A stretch of DNA of 64,000 nucleotides from Arthrobacter sp. ok362 (GCF_900102785.1 NZ_FNGC01000013.1:1-64000); one strand, 5' to 3'; positions 44,798-53,883 are shown, counted from the first letter of the stretch. Notes: a model not told the origin generated them from the letters alone. Numbers and translations are program-made.

Positions 44798-44947
44798 TTA
44801 CTTCTTTGTGGAGTTCGGCCACCACTCCATAGCCGATACCGAGCCCTGACCCGAGTTGTCACCGGCTGCCGAGATGGCAGCAGAAGCGGAAAGGCCCGCT
44901 CCGGCAAGAGCACCGGCGACAAGGAGAGTTGCGAGGGTTTTCTTCAT
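44798..44947 (-). CDS. 49-residue predicted secreted peptide
   Basis: A short gene, ATG 44947 to TAA 44798, with a strong ribosome site AGGAG 5 bases before the start. The product begins MKKTLATLLVAGALAGAGLS, a classic Sec signal peptide (two Lys, then a 16-residue hydrophobic core), with a cleavage site about ASA|AI or AISA|AG, leaving a mature peptide of roughly 22-27 residues ending SAMEWWPNSTKK. No Cys is present, and the C-terminus is Trp/Lys-rich. It is divergent from the TPR gene (210 bases apart), has a -10-like TATACT on its strand (44998-45003), and a strong terminator. Not recognised. Signal-peptide-only proteins in such a setting can be pheromones, wall-associated peptides or toxins; which one is open. 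Confidence 0.75.
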   Translation of the reverse strand: MKKTLATLLVAGALAGAGLSASAAISAAGDNSGQGSVSAMEWWPNSTKK

Positions 44948-45144
44948 GAGGACTCCTGATACGTATGAGGCTAATGGGACTCGTGTGATGCGAGTTCAGT
45001 ATAGGGACAATCGATACGCCATGGAGTAACAATGAGTCGGGCGACCACAAATCTTGTGTTATGCACGCGCGCCTGCGCGGCTCCTGCGGCAATCTTGCTT
45101 TTGGCGTACTTGCGCGTTTGGCCATTTCCACCGCTGCGGCAACG

Positions 45145-45150
45145 GATAAT
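45145..45150 (+). promoter_or_regulatory. -10 box placing transcription start at the TPR ATG (leaderless)
   Basis: GATAAT is followed by 6 bases and then ATG 45157, so transcription would start at or next to the start codon. The GAGG just before the ATG is too close to be a ribosome site. No convincing -35 was seen. Confidence 0.55.
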
Positions 45151-45156
45151 TGAGGT

Positions 45157-46191
45157 ATGCAACAAAAATCTCTTCCACCCGCATACTTCATTGCGGAGCT
45201 TCAGGCCCGGCAGTATCGGGAAGAGCACGACTTCCGTGCGGCGGCCCGCAGTGCAGGGGAAGCCGCCGTGATTGCTCTGGCCGACGAGGATCGCCCTGCG
45301 GAATGGGACATGAGGTTTTTCCAAGTGGAGAACCTATTGGACGCCGGAGAGTACGACGAGTCCGCCAGCCTTGCTGCTGTTTTGGTCGGGGGTACTTCGG
45401 CATCCCTTTCCCCGCAGCTCCGGGCGAAAGCGCACATTCTTTTGTCGCAGGCCAAGCACCGGGCGGGGCTTCTGGAAGAGGCCGCTGAATCGGCACGCAC
45501 GGCCGCGGACCTCACTGCGGACGACGCGGATCTCGAAATTAACGTGAAGGCTCGGCATGCCTTGATTGCTGCGCTGGCCGACTCCGGCCTACTCGAGGAA
45601 GCCTGGGCTGAGAGTCAGGTCCTCGCCAGCATCATTTCTGACGAAGTAGACGAACAATTGGCCGGCAAGGCGTACTGGGTCATAGGAAACGTTGCGTTCT
45701 TGTGCAACATGGTGGACGAGGGTTTGCGCTACCACGAACTTGCCGCCGCGACATTCTCGCCAGCCCGCAACCTGGACGTCTGGGCAAAGTTCAACAAGGC
45801 GTCTGCCGCCATGCGACTGGCTGCAGACATCGCCGACGCGGACACGCTGCGTTGCATCGAGCGCGCAGAACTGGCCACAGACGTCATCGGTGGAAGCCCG
45901 AATGACTTCCACCTACTGAAATTGAATCGGGCTCACTGGACCTACCTGGCCGGCGACGTCGAATCGGCCATCAGCGTCTTGAAGGATATCTGCGGGCTGG
46001 AAGAGGGGCTCTCACCCCAGCGGACAGGTGAGGCCTGCCTGCTCCTCGGCAGGGCGTACATAACCAACGGAAACCACGAGGCGGCGCAGGAATATCTGTT
46101 GCGCGCTTCCGAACATTTCGAAGCCGCCGGGGCGTACCAGCGTGCGGAGCAGGCGCGCGAGTACTTCGCGACCGGTGCCCAGCCGGAGTGA
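45157..46191 (+). CDS. TPR-repeat protein divergent from the secreted-peptide gene
   Basis: A 344-residue all-helical, acidic cytoplasmic protein. Tetratricopeptide-like helix pairs are seen at about 53-80, 90-118 (AKAHILLSQAKHRAGLLEEA), 130-160 (LIAALADSGLLEEAWAES), 170-200 (AYWVIGNVAFLCNMVDEGLR), 251-280 and 290-323 (ACLLLGRAYITNGNHEAAQE). No HTH, kinase or membrane segment is present. Overall length and repeat number resemble Rap/NprR-type TPR receptors of Firmicutes, which bind short secreted peptides. GC content and codon use look lower than in neighbours, suggesting transfer. Apparently leaderless start. Possible partner: the 49-residue peptide next door. The family itself was not recognised, so receptor function is a hypothesis. 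Confidence 0.82.
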   Translation: MQQKSLPPAYFIAELQARQYREEHDFRAAARSAGEAAVIALADEDRPAEWDMRFFQVENLLDAGEYDESASLAAVLVGGTSASLSPQLRAKAHILLSQAKHRAGLLEEAAESARTAADLTADDADLEINVKARHALIAALADSGLLEEAWAESQVLASIISDEVDEQLAGKAYWVIGNVAFLCNMVDEGLRYHELAAATFSPARNLDVWAKFNKASAAMRLAADIADADTLRCIERAELATDVIGGSPNDFHLLKLNRAHWTYLAGDVESAISVLKDICGLEEGLSPQRTGEACLLLGRAYITNGNHEAAQEYLLRASEHFEAAGAYQRAEQAREYFATGAQPE

Positions 46192-46500
46192 GCATGCCCT
46201 CCGCTACCCCCAAGGCCTGGACATAACGGGACTCTGCCCGGCGATCTGTCCCGGGCTGGGCATGTCCCTCCGTGGCCACTCGTCACCGGGGGACATGTTC
46301 TGTGCAGGGATCGTGGAATGGGCATAGGCCCCATGGGTCCGTTATTCGAGGCCAGGATTGGACATGTTCCGGGGGCAAGACCGTGTGTCAGGGACATGTC
46401 CAGCCGCAGGGATTAGGGCTGGACAGGTCTCGTGTCAGAAACCGCGTGCGAGGGACACGTCCCGCCGCGGGATCTAAGGCTGGACATGCCCCGTGGCAGG
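46192..46500. repeat. Degenerate GGGACATG repeat cluster (left array)
   Basis: Gap between the TPR gene and a convergent membrane-protein gene, without a supported gene. Eight or so diverged copies of a core (G)GGACATG occur, e.g. GGGCATGTCCC near 46258, GGGGGACATGTTC near 46288, TTGGACATGTTCC near 46357, AGGGACATGTCC near 46390, AGGGACACGTCCC near 46451 and GGACATGCCCC near 46482. The core is self-complementary at its centre (GGACATGTCC), and the last copies run into the 3' end of the membrane-protein gene. The same core repeats in the array at 48125-48790. Confidence 0.7.
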
Positions 46501-47124
46501 TGAAGCAGCGGCGGCCTTGCGTCCGAGGAGCACGGCCACGGCGCCAGCCACGAGGCTCAGCGCCAGAAGTGCCCAGCCAGCCACGGTGAGTATTGACGCC
46601 AGTGCGACCTGACCGCCGTCGAGGGTGCCGGCGGACATCATGGCATCGATCGCCATGTTGCCCCACAGCCTGACCGCCGCAAAGAGCAGCGGCAGCGCCC
46701 ACAGCGCCCAGCGCAGGGATTTGCGTGCCACGTTGGTTCCGATCAGCAGCAGCCAGGTGAAGCCAAAGATCAGCGGGAAGAGCATGCCGGCCGTCTTGTG
46801 GACGTAGCTCAGCTGGCCCAGGGCGTCGGCGTCCATAGCCGCGCGCAACTGCTCCACGTACCCCTGACCGAAACCGCCCACCAACGAATCCGGCATTGCC
46901 TGGCCGCCCGACAATTGCGTGAGCTGGTTGAGGGTGAGGAGGTGCAGATACCAGAACAGGAACAGGCTGGCCACGACCCCGGCGATCACAATTAGATTGC
47001 TGTTGCTCTGTGCCTTCTGCGGTGTCCGGCTGGTGCTCGGATTGATCACCGGGGGAAGATGGTGCTGGGGGACCGCCGCGTTAGCGCCGTGCTTTTTGAT
47101 CCGCTGCGCGGGTGTCTTGGCCAT
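46474..47124 (-). CDS. Four-helix membrane protein
   Basis: A 216-residue protein: a basic N-terminal tail (MAKTPAQRIKKHGANAAVP, about 1-45), helix 1 (about 45-65, NLIVIAGVVASLFLFWYLHLL), an extracytoplasmic loop of about 50 residues with SGGQAMPDSLVGGFGQG, then three helices (YVHKTAGMLFPLIFGFTWLLL, WALWALPLLFAAVRLW, LASILTVAGWALLALSLVAG) and a short tail that ends within the repeat cluster (SPATGHVQP). ATG at 47124 is preferred because the frame upstream of it is non-coding-like and overlaps the divergent gene region. No family recognised. Divergent from the phosphatase-family gene. Confidence 0.82.
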   Translation of the reverse strand: MAKTPAQRIKKHGANAAVPQHHLPPVINPSTSRTPQKAQSNSNLIVIAGVVASLFLFWYLHLLTLNQLTQLSGGQAMPDSLVGGFGQGYVEQLRAAMDADALGQLSYVHKTAGMLFPLIFGFTWLLLIGTNVARKSLRWALWALPLLFAAVRLWGNMAIDAMMSAGTLDGGQVALASILTVAGWALLALSLVAGAVAVLLGRKAAAASPATGHVQP

Positions 47125-47239
47125 GGCTCTATTATCGCCCGTCCGGCACGGCCGCCCTGCACAACCTCCCTCACGCGCGTCCGGCACGGCCGTTCGCGCC
47201 GGCTGTTCACTGCCAACTGGCGCCGATAGTCTGGAATGC

Positions 47240-48097
47240 GTGACCGAACTAGGAAAACACCGGCTTGGCCGGCACAGCACCGCAGATCTCGACCCGTCGC
47301 TGGACGACTACCAACTGGCCGAGGCCCTGGTCCGTGAGGCCGGCACACTCGCGCTGTTGATGCGGCAGGCGGGGCTTGAGGGCAGGCAGAAGACCTCGGT
47401 CTCGGACGTGGTCACGGCCGCCGACCACGCCGCCGAGTCCTATGTGCTGGAACAGCTTCGACGCTGCCGGCCCGATGACTCCGTTCTGGGCGAAGAGGGC
47501 GCCTCCGTGGCGGGCAGCAGCGGCCGGACCTGGGTCATTGATCCCGTCGACGGGACTTTCAACTTCCTGCATGGATCCACGTACTGGTGCTCGGCCATTG
47601 CTCTGAAGGATTCCTCCGGTGCAGGGCTCGGCGCCATCTTCCAGCCGGAGGAGGACAAACTCTGGCTGGGCGGGACGTCCCGGGCGGCAACGCTCAACGG
47701 CGAAAAAATGGTCACATTCCTCCCCGCCGCGGCCGGAGGCACGGGGCGCTCTGACACACCGGTGTCTGAACTCGGCGCGGCAACGTACATCCACCCGACG
47801 TGGCTTGCCGATCCAATGTGTGCCATGCCCTGGCACGCAGCAGCGACGTCCGCAGCCGCCCTTCGCATGTTCGGGTCCGGCTCCTGCGACCTCGGCCGGG
47901 TGGCGGACGGGGAGCTCGGCTGCTGGTTCCAGCACAGTTGCCCTGAGTGGGACTGGCTACCCGGGAAGGCCATCGTCGAGGCGGCCGGCGGCGCGACCGA
48001 CGTCGTGCGCGTCAACGGACTCAACTGGTTCATCGCGGGAGGCACGACGGCGGTGCGGCAGCTGCGGGCCGCGCTCACCTCAGGCGCGGTGGGCTAG
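47240..48097 (+). CDS. Inositol monophosphatase family protein
   Basis: Mg-dependent phosphatase (285 residues) of the IMPase/HisN superfamily. Key motifs: VLGEEG (metal-binding Glu), WVIDPVDGTFNFLHG (DPxDGTxN motif), and WDWLPGKAIVEAAGG (third metal Asp in WD). The N-terminal VSDVVTAADHAAE helix is also typical. The substrate could be inositol phosphate, histidinol phosphate, or PAP/fructose bisphosphate; the DPVDGTFNFLHG form is closest to inositol/histidinol-phosphate phosphatases. GTG at 47240; downstream lies the tandem repeat array, not a gene. It is about 7 kb from the inositol operon, without evident coupling to it. Confidence 0.9.
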   Translation: MTELGKHRLGRHSTADLDPSLDDYQLAEALVREAGTLALLMRQAGLEGRQKTSVSDVVTAADHAAESYVLEQLRRCRPDDSVLGEEGASVAGSSGRTWVIDPVDGTFNFLHGSTYWCSAIALKDSSGAGLGAIFQPEEDKLWLGGTSRAATLNGEKMVTFLPAAAGGTGRSDTPVSELGAATYIHPTWLADPMCAMPWHAAATSAAALRMFGSGSCDLGRVADGELGCWFQHSCPEWDWLPGKAIVEAAGGATDVVRVNGLNWFIAGGTTAVRQLRAALTSGAVG

Positions 48098-48124
48098 GCT
48101 TCCCGCGAGCGAATGGGACCTCGC

Positions 48125-48790
48125 TGGAGGACATGCTCATTCTTCGCGGTGAGGACTGGGCATAGGGGGATTGTGTCCAGTGGTTGCTGGCTCCGGGGGA
48201 CATGCTCATGCCACAGTGCCTGGTCCATGGGACATGCTGATTCTTCGAACTCAGGGCCGGGCATAGGGGGATATGCCGAGTGGTTTGAGGCTTCGCGGGA
48301 CATGCTCTTTCCACCGTGCCGGGCGCGGGGGACATGCTTATTCCACAGTGCCTGGTCCCTGGGACATGCTCATTCTTCGCGGTGAGGATTGGGCATAGGG
48401 GGATTATGCCGAGTGGTTGCTGGCTCCGGGGGACATGCTCATTCTTCGCGGTGAGGATTGGGCATAGGGGGATTATGCCGAGTGGTTGCTGGCTCCGGGG
48501 GACATGCTCATTCTTCGCGGTGAGGATTGGGCATAGGGGGATTATGCCGAGTGGTTGCTGGCTCCGGGGGACATGCTCATTCCACAGTGCCCGGTCCGTG
48601 GGCATGCTCGTTTTCTTCGCGCTGAGGACCGGGCATTAAAGGATTATGTCCAGTGGTTGCTGGCTCCGTGGGACATGCTCATTCGTCACGCCAACGGGTC
48701 CGTGGGACATGCTCATTCTTCGCTGCCATGGCTGGGCATAAGGGGATCATGTCCACTGGGCGCGGGCAGGGGAGGGCATGTCCCGAGGGG
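48125..48790. repeat. Composite tandem repeat array (69-base and about 33-base units)
   Basis: The 735-base gap before pcrA holds no gene but an array of units that all begin GGGACATGCT(C/T)ATTC. Unit A is 69 bases: three exact tandem copies run 48361-48567, with diverged copies near 48130, 48231, 48600 and 48703. Unit B is 32-34 bases (GGGACATGCTCATTCCACAG then TGCCTGGTCC(A/C)(T)), near 48198, 48298, 48330, 48568 and 48669, mostly alternating with A. In A, ATGCTCATTC and GATTGGGCAT pair to form an imperfect hairpin. As 69 is a multiple of three, the array keeps a spurious frame open. The end (GGGCATGTCCCGAGG) is 50 bases before pcrA. Confidence 0.9.
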
Positions 48791-48832
48791 AGGACGCGGC
48801 CGTCAGTGGCACCGCCTAGACTTAGATACACC

Positions 48833-51394
48833 ATGGATATGTTGTTTGACCCTTACGCCGACGGACCCTTCCAAGCTGCCTCCACAGCGGCGGCTCGCAC
48901 GAAGGCGCGGGCCGGGACCGGCCTGGCTGGGCTCGGGTCAGGGGCGGGATTCGGCCCGGACAGCAACGGCCCGGCCGCCAACGGCCCGGCCGGCAACGGC
49001 CCGGACAGCAACCGCCAGGACGGCGGCGGCTGGGACCGTCCGCCGCTTCCGAACGCCAGCGAACTCCTGGAGGGGCTGAACCCCGAGCAGGAAGAAGCGG
49101 TCAAGCACGCCGGCAGCGCCCTGCTGATTGTTGCCGGTGCGGGCTCGGGCAAGACGCGCGTGCTCAGCAACCGCATCGCCTACCTGATCGCGACCCGGCG
49201 GGCGCACCACGGCGAGATCCTGGCCATCACCTTCACCAACAAGGCCGCGGCCGAAATGCGCGAGCGGATCGAACTGCTGGTCGGCGGCCGGGCCAAGACC
49301 ATGTGGATCTCCACCTTCCACTCCTCCTGCGTCCGGATCCTGCGCCGCGAGGCCAAGAATGTCGGGCTGAACTCCAACTTCTCGATCTACGACTCCGCGG
49401 ACTCGCTTCGCCTGATCACCCTGGTCGCCAAGAACCTGGACCTTGACCCCAAGCGCTTCGCGCCCAAGGCCATCCAGCACAAGATTTCCGCGCTCAAAAA
49501 CGAGTTGATCGACGCAGACAGCTACTCCTCCAGCGCCAACTACAACGATCCCTTCGAGCAGGCCGTCGCTGAGGTCTTCAAGGGCTACACCCAGCGGCTG
49601 CGCCAGGCCAACGCGATGGACTTCGATGACCTGATCGCCGAGACCGTTTACATGTTCCGGGCCTTCCCGGCGCTCGCCGACTCCTACCGGCGCCGCTTCC
49701 GGCACGTCCTCGTGGACGAATACCAGGACACCAACCACGCCCAGTACGCCCTGGTGCGCGAGATCGTCGGCGAGGGCCCCGAGGCCGCCGAACTGACCGT
49801 CGTCGGCGATTCAGACCAGTCCATCTACGCCTTCCGCGGCGCGGACATCCGCAACATCGTGGAGTTCGAGAAGGACTACCCGGACGCCCGCACCATCAAG
49901 CTCGAGCAGAACTACCGCTCCACCCAGACCATCCTCAGCGCCGCGAACTCGGTGATCTCCCGCAACCCTAACCGGCCGGAGAAGCGGCTCTGGACGGCCG
50001 AGGGCGACGGCGAAAAGATCGTCGGCTATGTCGGCGAGAACGAACACGACGAGGCGCAGTTCATCGCGAAGGAAATCGACCGGCTCCAGGACGAGGGCAA
50101 CCTGCGCCCCGGCGACGTCGCCATTTTCTACCGCACCAACGCCCAGTCCCGCTCGATCGAGGACGTCCTGGTCCGTGTGGGCCTGCCCTACAAGGTGGTC
50201 GGCGGCACCCGCTTCTACGAGCGCAAGGAGATCAAGGACGCCCTCGCTTACCTGCGGGTTCTGGTCAACCCGGACGACGACGTCAACCTCCGCCGCATCC
50301 TCAACGAACCCAAGCGCGGGATCGGCGACCGTGCCGAGGGTGCCGTCGCCGCCCTCGCCGAGCGTGAGCGCACGTCCTTCATGGCCGCCGCGAGGCGTGC
50401 CGATGAGGCCCCCGGCATGGCGACCCGTTCGGTCAACGCTGTGCTGGGCTTCGTGAAACTCCTCGACGACCTCGCAGAGGTGGCCTCCGGGTCCGGTGCG
50501 GCCGCGGCACTGGAGGCCGTGCTCGAACAAACCGGCTACCTCGCCGGGCTGCGCTCCAGCACCGACCCGCAGGACGAATCGCGGGTGGAGAACCTCGCCG
50601 AACTGGTCGCCGTCGTCCGGGAATACGAACGCGACAACCCCGAAGGCTCGCTCGGCGCCTTCCTGGAGCAGGTCTCCCTCGTGGCCGACGCGGACCAGAT
50701 CCCGGACGCCCCTGGCGGTGACGCCGAAGACCTGGCGGCCGCCGTCGCCGAAGCCAAGCGGCTCGGCGTCGTGACCCTGATGACCCTGCACACCGCCAAG
50801 GGCCTGGAATTCCCGGTCGTGTTCCTCACCGGCATGGAGCACGGGCTGTTCCCGCACCAGCGCTCCGCCACCGATCCCAAGGAACTGGCCGAGGAACGCC
50901 GGCTGGCCTATGTGGGCCTGACCCGGGCCCGGAAGCGGCTGTACCTTACCCGCTCCGAGGTGCGCAGCATGTGGGGCCAGAGCCAGTACAACCCCGCGAG
51001 CCAGTTCATCGAGGAGATCCCGGCCGAGCTCGTCGAATGGAAGCGGGAAGGCGCCAGCCGCCAGAGCGGAGGCTGGGGAAGCGGTGCCGCGATCGGCTCC
51101 AGCCGGTACGGCGGATCGTTCTGGGGTGCCGGGACCGCCCGCGGCGCCGGTGCCAGCCCGTCCGCGGGCTTCAACGCCGATGTACCGGCCGCGGTGGCCA
51201 AAAACAGGGTCCAGCCCCAGAAGGAAGTCGTCGCCGTCAGCGTGGGGGACAAGGTGAACCACACCAGCTTCGGCAACGGCACCGTCCTGGCGGTGGAGGG
51301 CGCCGGGGACAAGACGGTGGCCAAGGTGAAGTTCGACGTCGGCGAGAAGCGGCTGCTGCTGCGCTACGCGCCGCTTACCAAGCTGGACGCATAG
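48833..51394 (+). CDS. pcrA: ATP-dependent DNA helicase PcrA/UvrD
   Basis: SF1A 3'-5' helicase of 853 residues acting in repair and in removing transcription blocks. An N-terminal low-complexity part (about 1-75, with NGPA/NGPD units) precedes the motor: Walker A AGAGSGKTR, motif Ia TFTNKAAAEM, motif II VDEYQDTNHAQ, motif III GDSDQSIYAFRGAD, motif IV NYRSTQTIL, motif V TLHTAKGLEFPVVF, and motif VI YVGLTRARKRLYL. The C-terminal end has a Tudor-like, RNAP-binding type domain (GDKVNHTSFGNGTVLAV). ATG 48833 gives MDMLFDPYADGP, the usual actinobacterial start; an AT-rich TTAGATACACC just before it suggests a leaderless mRNA. Confidence 0.96.
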   Translation: MDMLFDPYADGPFQAASTAAARTKARAGTGLAGLGSGAGFGPDSNGPAANGPAGNGPDSNRQDGGGWDRPPLPNASELLEGLNPEQEEAVKHAGSALLIVAGAGSGKTRVLSNRIAYLIATRRAHHGEILAITFTNKAAAEMRERIELLVGGRAKTMWISTFHSSCVRILRREAKNVGLNSNFSIYDSADSLRLITLVAKNLDLDPKRFAPKAIQHKISALKNELIDADSYSSSANYNDPFEQAVAEVFKGYTQRLRQANAMDFDDLIAETVYMFRAFPALADSYRRRFRHVLVDEYQDTNHAQYALVREIVGEGPEAAELTVVGDSDQSIYAFRGADIRNIVEFEKDYPDARTIKLEQNYRSTQTILSAANSVISRNPNRPEKRLWTAEGDGEKIVGYVGENEHDEAQFIAKEIDRLQDEGNLRPGDVAIFYRTNAQSRSIEDVLVRVGLPYKVVGGTRFYERKEIKDALAYLRVLVNPDDDVNLRRILNEPKRGIGDRAEGAVAALAERERTSFMAAARRADEAPGMATRSVNAVLGFVKLLDDLAEVASGSGAAAALEAVLEQTGYLAGLRSSTDPQDESRVENLAELVAVVREYERDNPEGSLGAFLEQVSLVADADQIPDAPGGDAEDLAAAVAEAKRLGVVTLMTLHTAKGLEFPVVFLTGMEHGLFPHQRSATDPKELAEERRLAYVGLTRARKRLYLTRSEVRSMWGQSQYNPASQFIEEIPAELVEWKREGASRQSGGWGSGAAIGSSRYGGSFWGAGTARGAGASPSAGFNADVPAAVAKNRVQPQKEVVAVSVGDKVNHTSFGNGTVLAVEGAGDKTVAKVKFDVGEKRLLLRYAPLTKLDA

Positions 51395-51768
51395 CTGAAC
51401 GCATAGCGGGAGCCCGGAGACTGGTCCGCGCCGGGCCACCACGTTGCCGGCGGAACGGGCTCCATCCCTCTAGGTTACGAACGCGCATTTGCCCCGGCCG
51501 CGCCGGCCCTCGGCGCGCCGTCGGACACGCCAAAAAGCCCGTAATCTAGCGGTTTTTCTACGCTTCATAGAATAGTGTCCTTACTCACATAACCGGTAGT
51601 CTGGAACGGGCTGGTCCGATCCAAGGACTAGAGTTCCCAGAGGAGCATTGCGCCGTGTGGCTCGTTTCCAAGCTTGTCGCAGGGTGCGTTTATTCCGCAG
51701 CCCGGTAACCGCGAGAACGTGGGGTCCGGCTGTACAGAAACTACTTCGACGTAGAAGGACACTAAACC
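51395..51768. other. pcrA-sucC intergenic region
   Basis: A 374-base gap. It contains the likely sucCD promoter (an AT-rich stretch near 51548-51595) and a long 5' leader with a possible 17-residue ORF (see 51655-51708). No terminator hairpin with a T-run is evident after pcrA. Confidence 0.5.
51655..51708 (+). CDS. Possible 17-residue leader ORF before sucC
   Basis: GTG at 51655 with AGAGGAG (51640-51646) 8 bases upstream, reading MWLVSKLVAGCVYSAAR and stopping at TAA 51706-51708. The ribosome site is as good as those of real genes. Short, hydrophobic; the sucC start lies 60 bases beyond. Could be a leader peptide or chance. Confidence 0.3.
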   Translation: MWLVSKLVAGCVYSAAR

Positions 51769-52938
51769 GTGGACCTGTTTGAATATCAGGCGCGCGATAT
51801 GTTCGAGGCGCACGGTGTACCCGTGCTTGCTGGCATCGTGGCGCACACCCCTGAAGAAGCAAAGGCAGCTGCCGAGAAAATCGGCGGCGTAACTGTCGTA
51901 AAGGCGCAGGTCAAGGCCGGAGGCCGCGGCAAGGCCGGCGGCGTCAAGGTCGCGAAGACCGCTGACGAAGCGTTTGAACACTCCACCAACATCCTCGGTA
52001 TGGACATCAAGGGCCACACCGTCCACCGCGTGATGGTCGCCCAGGGTGCAGACATCGCCGAGGAATACTACTTCTCCGTTCTTCTGGATCGGGCCAACCG
52101 CAACTACCTGGCCATGTGCTCGGTTGAAGGCGGCATGGAAATCGAGCAGCTCGCCGTTGAGCGCCCCGAAGCCCTGGCCAAGATCGCGATCGACCCGGCC
52201 GTGGGCATCGACCAGGCCAAGGCCGACGAAATCGTCGCCGCTGCAGGCTTCGCCGAGGAACTGCGTGGCAAGGTCGCCAGCGTAATCCTGAAGCTCTGGG
52301 ACGTTTTCAAGAAGGAAGACGCCACCCTCGTGGAGGTCAACCCGCTGGTCCTGACCGGCGCCGGTGACATCGTTGCCCTCGACGGCAAGGTCTCCCTTGA
52401 CGAGAACGCCGACTTCCGCCACCCCAAGCACGCCAACCTTGAAGACAAGGACGCTGCTGACCCCCTCGAGGCCAAGGCCAAGGCGCAGGACCTCAACTAC
52501 GTCAAGCTGGACGGCGAAGTCGGCATCATCGGTAACGGTGCCGGTCTGGTCATGTCCACCCTCGACGTCGTTGCTTACGCCGGCGAGAACCACGGCAACG
52601 TCAAGCCCGCCAACTTCCTGGACATCGGCGGTGGAGCTTCCGCCGAGGTTATGGCAGCAGGCCTCGACGTCATCCTGGGCGACGAGCAGGTCAAGTCCGT
52701 CTTCGTTAACGTCTTCGGCGGCATCACCGCCTGCGACGCCGTCGCCAAGGGCATCGTCGGTGCACTGGCCGAGCTGGGCCACTCCGCGAACAAGCCGCTG
52801 GTAGTCCGCCTCGACGGCAACAACGTCGAGGAAGGCCGCCGCATCCTGGCCGAGGCCAACCACCCGCTGGTTACTCTGGCCGCCACCATGGACGAGGGCG
52901 CCGACAAGGCTGCCGAGCTCGCCAACGCAGCGAAGTAG
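51769..52938 (+). CDS. sucC: Succinyl-CoA synthetase, beta subunit
   Basis: ADP-forming succinate-CoA ligase of the TCA cycle, beta chain, 389 residues. ATP-grasp domain at the N-terminus ([36 protein letters not shown]), the metal/nucleotide site EVNPLVLTG, and the C-terminal ligase domain with [26 protein letters not shown] and [15 protein letters not shown] at 51769 after GAAGGAC. Only 12 bases separate it from sucD, forming one operon. Length and motifs are intact. Confidence 0.98.
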   Translation: MDLFEYQARDMFEAHGVPVLAGIVAHTPEEAKAAAEKIGGVTVVKAQVKAGGRGKAGGVKVAKTADEAFEHSTNILGMDIKGHTVHRVMVAQGADIAEEYYFSVLLDRANRNYLAMCSVEGGMEIEQLAVERPEALAKIAIDPAVGIDQAKADEIVAAAGFAEELRGKVASVILKLWDVFKKEDATLVEVNPLVLTGAGDIVALDGKVSLDENADFRHPKHANLEDKDAADPLEAKAKAQDLNYVKLDGEVGIIGNGAGLVMSTLDVVAYAGENHGNVKPANFLDIGGGASAEVMAAGLDVILGDEQVKSVFVNVFGGITACDAVAKGIVGALAELGHSANKPLVVRLDGNNVEEGRRILAEANHPLVTLAATMDEGADKAAELANAAK

Positions 52939-52950
52939 AGGGACTCGACT

Positions 52951-53853
52951 ATGTCTATTTATCTGAACAAGGACTCCAAGGTCATCGTCCAGGGCATCAC
53001 CGGCGGCGAAGGCACCAAGCACACCGCCCTGATGCTCAAGGCCGGCACCAACGTTGTTGGCGGCGTCAACGCCCGCAAGGCCGGCACCACCGTCCTGCAC
53101 GGCGACAGCGAGATCACCGTCTTCGGCACCGTCAAGGAAGCCATGGCGGAGACCGGCGCTGACGTTTCCATCGTCTTCGTACCGCCGGCATTCACCAAGG
53201 ACGCCGTCGTTGAAGCCATCGAGGCCGGCATCGGCCTGGTCGTCGTCATCACCGAAGGCGTGCCGGTCCAGGACTCCGCCGAGTTCTGGGCGCTGGCCCA
53301 GTCCAAGGTGGACGCCAACGGCAAGCAGGTCACCCGCATCATCGGACCGAACTGCCCCGGCATCATCACCCCGGGCGAGGCCCTCGTCGGCATCACCCCG
53401 GCCAACATCACCGGCAAGGGCCCCATCGGCCTCGTCTCCAAGTCAGGCACCCTGACCTACCAGATGATGTACGAACTGCGCGACCTCGGCTTCTCCACCG
53501 CCATCGGCATCGGCGGCGACCCGGTCATCGGCACCACGCACATCGATGCCCTCGAAGCATTCGAAGCTGACCCGGAAACCAAGGCGATCGTCATGATCGG
53601 CGAAATCGGTGGCGACGCCGAAGAGCGTGCCGCCGATTACATCAAGGCACACGTCACGAAGCCGGTTGTTGGCTACGTTGCCGGCTTCACCGCTCCGGAA
53701 GGCAAGACGATGGGCCACGCAGGCGCCATCGTCTCGGGTTCCGCGGGCACTGCCCAGGCCAAGAAGGAAGCCCTCGAGGCTGCCGGCGTCAAGGTCGGCA
53801 AGACTCCGTCCGAGACCGCCAAGCTCCTGCGCGAGGTCTTCGCGACCCTCTAG
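52951..53853 (+). CDS. sucD: Succinyl-CoA synthetase, alpha subunit
   Basis: Alpha chain (300 residues) with the CoA-binding Rossmann domain ([15 protein letters not shown]) and the phospho-histidine site GHAGAIVSG (the active His in [10 protein letters not shown]), plus GPNCPGII and [17 protein letters not shown]. Forms the heteromer with SucC. ATG 52951 after AGAGGGAC. Closed by a long inverted repeat and a strong terminator downstream. Confidence 0.98.
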   Translation: MSIYLNKDSKVIVQGITGGEGTKHTALMLKAGTNVVGGVNARKAGTTVLHGDSEITVFGTVKEAMAETGADVSIVFVPPAFTKDAVVEAIEAGIGLVVVITEGVPVQDSAEFWALAQSKVDANGKQVTRIIGPNCPGIITPGEALVGITPANITGKGPIGLVSKSGTLTYQMMYELRDLGFSTAIGIGGDPVIGTTHIDALEAFEADPETKAIVMIGEIGGDAEERAADYIKAHVTKPVVGYVAGFTAPEGKTMGHAGAIVSGSAGTAQAKKEALEAAGVKVGKTPSETAKLLREVFATL

Positions 53854-53883
53854 GTCCGAAGCATCACAGCAAAACAGCACCAC

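Noticed and set aside
46272..46589. Open frame within the left repeat cluster
   Set aside because: Composed of the GGACATG repeats and running antisense into the membrane-protein gene; no start context.
48316..48639. Repetitive open frame over the 69-base array (repeated CSFFAVRIGHRGIMPSGCW)
   Set aside because: The unit length is a multiple of three, so any frame stays open; similar open frames exist on the other strand, with no ribosome site and no sensible protein.
48125..48790. CRISPR array
   Set aside because: Units follow each other without variable spacers, repeats are not 21-37 bases with unique inserts, and no cas gene is near.
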